Translations under genes and position numbers: made by a program
The notes under the pieces: model-generated
Seen by the model: only the letters and a program-made list of their open reading frames with translations
Database searches by the model: none
What the model was told of the DNA's origin: nothing
Assembly (NCBI RefSeq): GCF_947387555.1
Contig: NZ_CANDNZ010000007.1
Location: forward strand, 248,001 to 312,000
Direction: 5' to 3'
From: Thalassomonas sp. RHCl1
Lineage (GTDB): Bacteria; Pseudomonadota; Gammaproteobacteria; Enterobacterales; Alteromonadaceae
Length of the DNA: 64,000 bases
Part shown: positions 61,898-64,000 of the stretch, piece after piece
Layout: each line of letters starts with the position of its first letter
How positions within the stretch are numbered: the first letter of the stretch is position 1

Positions 61898-63610
61898 ATG
61901 GTGGCACCTAAATTAAAGATGCGGCTGGGGGACCTTTTGGTCCATGAGCATATCATTACCAATGAGCAGTTGATGCAGGCGCTTAGCAGCCAGAAAACTT
62001 CCGGAAGAAAACTTGGGGATACCCTGATAGAACTGGGGCATATCGGTGAACGTCAGTTGCTGGAGTTTTTGGCGCAACAATTGGGGGTGCCTTTTCTCGA
62101 TATCAGTCAGCGTAATATCCCGGGAAATGTCGCGGCGCTGCTGCCTGAGGTGCATGCCCGGCGGTTAAGGGCGCTGGTGATTGAAGATCAGGGAGATTCG
62201 GTATTGCTTGGTATGAGCGATCCGGCGGATCTTAATGCCCTGGATCAGCTGGAAGTGATGCTCTCTCCCAAGGCGCTTAACCTGGCGGTGGTCATGGAGT
62301 CGCAGATATTTGAAGCCTTTGACGGCTTATACCGGCGTACCGCGGATATTGAATCTTTTGCCAGCCAGCTGGAAGAAGAATACGATCAAACCACAGAGTT
62401 TGATCTCACCACCACCTTTGATGACGGCGGTGATGCCACCGTCGGCAAGTTGCTGCAGTCCGTGTTTGAAGATGCCATTCAAATGCGTGCTTCGGATATT
62501 CATATTGAACCGGATGAAAACCTGTTGCGCATCCGTCAACGTATCGACGGGGTTTTGCAGGAAAATGTGTTAAAGGAAAACAAAATAGCCTCGGCCATGG
62601 TACTGAGGTTAAAGCTGATGGCCGGATTGGATATTTCGGAGAAGCGCCTGCCCCAGGATGGCCGTTTTAACCTGAGAACCAAAGGCCACAGCATAGATGT
62701 GCGTATGTCGACCATGCCGGTGCAGCATGGCGAGTCTGTGGTCATGCGGCTACTGGACCAGTCTGCCGGTTTGCTCTCTTTTGATGAAACCGGTATGCCG
62801 GAAGAACTTATTACCCGGTTAAGGAACCAGATCAGCCGTCCCCATGGTATGGTGCTGGTGACCGGGCCAACCGGGAGCGGAAAAACTACCACTTTATATG
62901 CGGCCTTAAGCGAATTGAACCTGGCCAGTAAAAAGATCATTACCGTGGAAGATCCGGTGGAATATCAGCTGCCGCGTGTCAACCAGGTACAGATCAACGC
63001 TAAGATTGACCTGGACTTTTCCAGCGTCCTGCGTACCGCCTTACGTCAGGATCCCGATATTTTGATGGTGGGGGAAATGCGGGATCAGGAAACCGTGGAA
63101 ATCGGCTTGCGGGGCGCGTTAACCGGACACATGGTGTTATCCACCTTACATACCAACGACGCCATCACCAGTGCTATTCGCCTGATTGATATGGGGGCGG
63201 CGGGCTTTTTGGTGGGCAGCTCGCTTAGGGCGATTATCGCCCAGCGCCTGGTACGAAGGTTATGTACCAAGTGTGCCACCGATTATGAGGTGGAAAGTCA
63301 GGACATGTTATGGTTACAGCACCTGGTGGGGAACCGGGCGGAGCAGGCACACTTTAAACGCGGCCTGGGATGCCAGTCTTGCCACTATACCGGTTATAAA
63401 GGCCGTATCGGGGTGTTTGAGTTACTGGAAATGAATGAACCTATGATGGCGGCGCTTAAACGGGACGACGCCGAAAGTTTTACCCGGCTGGCCAAAGAGC
63501 ATCCCGGGTTTAAACCCCTGGCCGTATCGGCATTTGATTATGCCAATGCCGGTATCACCAGTGTCGAAGAAGTCTTGCGCCTGGTAGAAACCGTGAATGT
63601 GACAGGATAA
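61898..63610 (+). CDS. mshE: MSHA pilus extension ATPase MshE
   Basis: 570 residues from ATG 61898, with AGGAG 10 nt upstream; a TTG at 61889 is the alternative. The N-terminal MshEN domain has two tandem motifs of the c-di-GMP-binding type (RLGDLLVHEHIITNEQLMQAL, then KLGDTLIELGHIGERQLLEFL). The ATPase core has Walker A GPTGSGKTT, the Asp box, Walker B LMVGEMRD and His box, then a four-cysteine zinc site (CTKC...CQSC). Known MshE proteins extend the MSHA pilus in response to c-di-GMP. Confidence 0.95.
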   Translation: MVAPKLKMRLGDLLVHEHIITNEQLMQALSSQKTSGRKLGDTLIELGHIGERQLLEFLAQQLGVPFLDISQRNIPGNVAALLPEVHARRLRALVIEDQGDSVLLGMSDPADLNALDQLEVMLSPKALNLAVVMESQIFEAFDGLYRRTADIESFASQLEEEYDQTTEFDLTTTFDDGGDATVGKLLQSVFEDAIQMRASDIHIEPDENLLRIRQRIDGVLQENVLKENKIASAMVLRLKLMAGLDISEKRLPQDGRFNLRTKGHSIDVRMSTMPVQHGESVVMRLLDQSAGLLSFDETGMPEELITRLRNQISRPHGMVLVTGPTGSGKTTTLYAALSELNLASKKIITVEDPVEYQLPRVNQVQINAKIDLDFSSVLRTALRQDPDILMVGEMRDQETVEIGLRGALTGHMVLSTLHTNDAITSAIRLIDMGAAGFLVGSSLRAIIAQRLVRRLCTKCATDYEVESQDMLWLQHLVGNRAEQAHFKRGLGCQSCHYTGYKGRIGVFELLEMNEPMMAALKRDDAESFTRLAKEHPGFKPLAVSAFDYANAGITSVEEVLRLVETVNVTG

Positions 63611-63619
63611 TTAACCCCT

Positions 63620-64000
63620 ATGGCGGCATTTCAATATACAGGTCGGGATAATAAAGGCGCACAGGTCAAAGGCCAGTTGGAAGCGGCGAATGCGGCAGCG
63701 GTGGCCGAGCAGCTGGCGCGCCAGCAAATTATCGTGACCGGGATAGAGCCTGCGAAAACCGCCGGCGCCAGCCTTGCCCAGCTGGATATCCGGGAAGCGC
63801 TGGGGTTTTCCCTGGTTTCTTTAGATGATCTGATTGTTTTTTGCCGGCAAATGTATGCCCTGATGCGCTCGGGCGTGCCTATCCTCAGGGCCATTCACGG
63901 TTTATCCGAGTCGAGCAATTCCCCCAGGCTGCGCCTGGCGCTGGCTGATGTTGCCAGCCAGCTTGAAGGGGGCTTTGCCTTGTCGTCTGCCATGAATCAG
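63620..64000 (+). CDS. mshG: MSHA biogenesis protein MshG (PilC/GspF-like), 3' end outside window
   Basis: The frame from ATG 63620 stays open to the window end (127 codons). The sequence (MAAFQYTGRDNKGAQVKGQL, IVFCRQMYALMRSGVPILRAI, SQLEGGFALSSAM) is the N terminus of a type II/IV secretion F protein, the inner-membrane platform on which the ATPase acts. It is 9 bp after mshE, the standard mshE-mshG order. Confidence 0.93.
   Translation, partial: MAAFQYTGRDNKGAQVKGQLEAANAAAVAEQLARQQIIVTGIEPAKTAGASLAQLDIREALGFSLVSLDDLIVFCRQMYALMRSGVPILRAIHGLSESSNSPRLRLALADVASQLEGGFALSSAMNQ

Noticed and set aside
1-64000. tRNA, rRNA or large mobile element
   Set aside because: Intergenic regions were read for cloverleaf-like or conserved rRNA sequence and for integrase or transposase genes; none was found.

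Overview
The window is chromosomal DNA of a marine gammaproteobacterium, most likely Alteromonadales and probably Colwelliaceae (Thalassomonas/Colwellia-like). That placement is an inference from gene content: a split mshI-type MSHA pilus cluster, a DUF3016 protein, PanP-type aspartate decarboxylase, HD-GYP and GGDEF proteins, and a HBM-type chemoreceptor, all in DNA of roughly middling GC. Nearly all of it is ordinary, densely packed chromosome. No rRNA, tRNA, CRISPR array, prophage or insertion sequence was recognised.

Layout. (1) 1-2.5 kb: the 3' part of a sigma-54 response regulator and its membrane histidine kinase. (2) 2.6-9.8 kb: an accessory-looking region with a PKD-repeat membrane protein ending in a domain resembling the LecA/PA-IL galactose lectin, a gene fragment, a Sel1-repeat protein, a TonB-dependent receptor with a Fur-like box, a CPWC thioredoxin-fold protein, and a DUF3016 secreted protein. 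(3) 9.9-11.5 kb: divergent epmB and efp. (4) 11.8-37.3 kb: a block whose order matches the E. coli 3-minute region (yadG-yadH, pan genes, folK-pcnB-gluQ-dksA-sfsA, thpR-hrpB-mrcB, hemL, ClC, erpA). panP stands where E. coli carries panD, and pepB, pyrB, hemJ and small unknowns are interspersed. (5) 37.5-46.7 kb: an RND efflux adaptor/permease pair, an M28 peptidase, HD-GYP and GGDEF proteins and a second Sel1 protein. (6) 46.9-53.8 kb: rnr-rlmB, an HBM chemoreceptor, and the rpsF-priB-rpsR-rplI operon. (7) 54-64 kb: a PLP desulfhydrase/ACC-deaminase-like gene and the mshI-to-mshG pilus assembly operon, cut by the window end.

Functional themes. Pantothenate synthesis is complete locally from aspartate (panP gives beta-alanine, panB gives ketopantoate, panC joins beta-alanine to pantoate), except that the ketopantoate reductase is not present. 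EpmB and EF-P are a modifier/target pair. The MSHA assembly ATPase MshE carries an N-terminal domain of the c-di-GMP-binding type, and the window also holds a c-di-GMP cyclase-type and a phosphodiesterase-type protein.

The least explained structures are: a 33-35 bp element shared upstream of the TonB receptor and the DUF3016 gene; two arrays of tandem repeats built from short palindromes (49-bp and 101-bp units) between convergent genes; the PKD/LecA-like fusion; 15-nt in-frame minisatellites in mshK and mshN; and a 42-codon ORF with a strong ribosome binding site between mshN and mshE.
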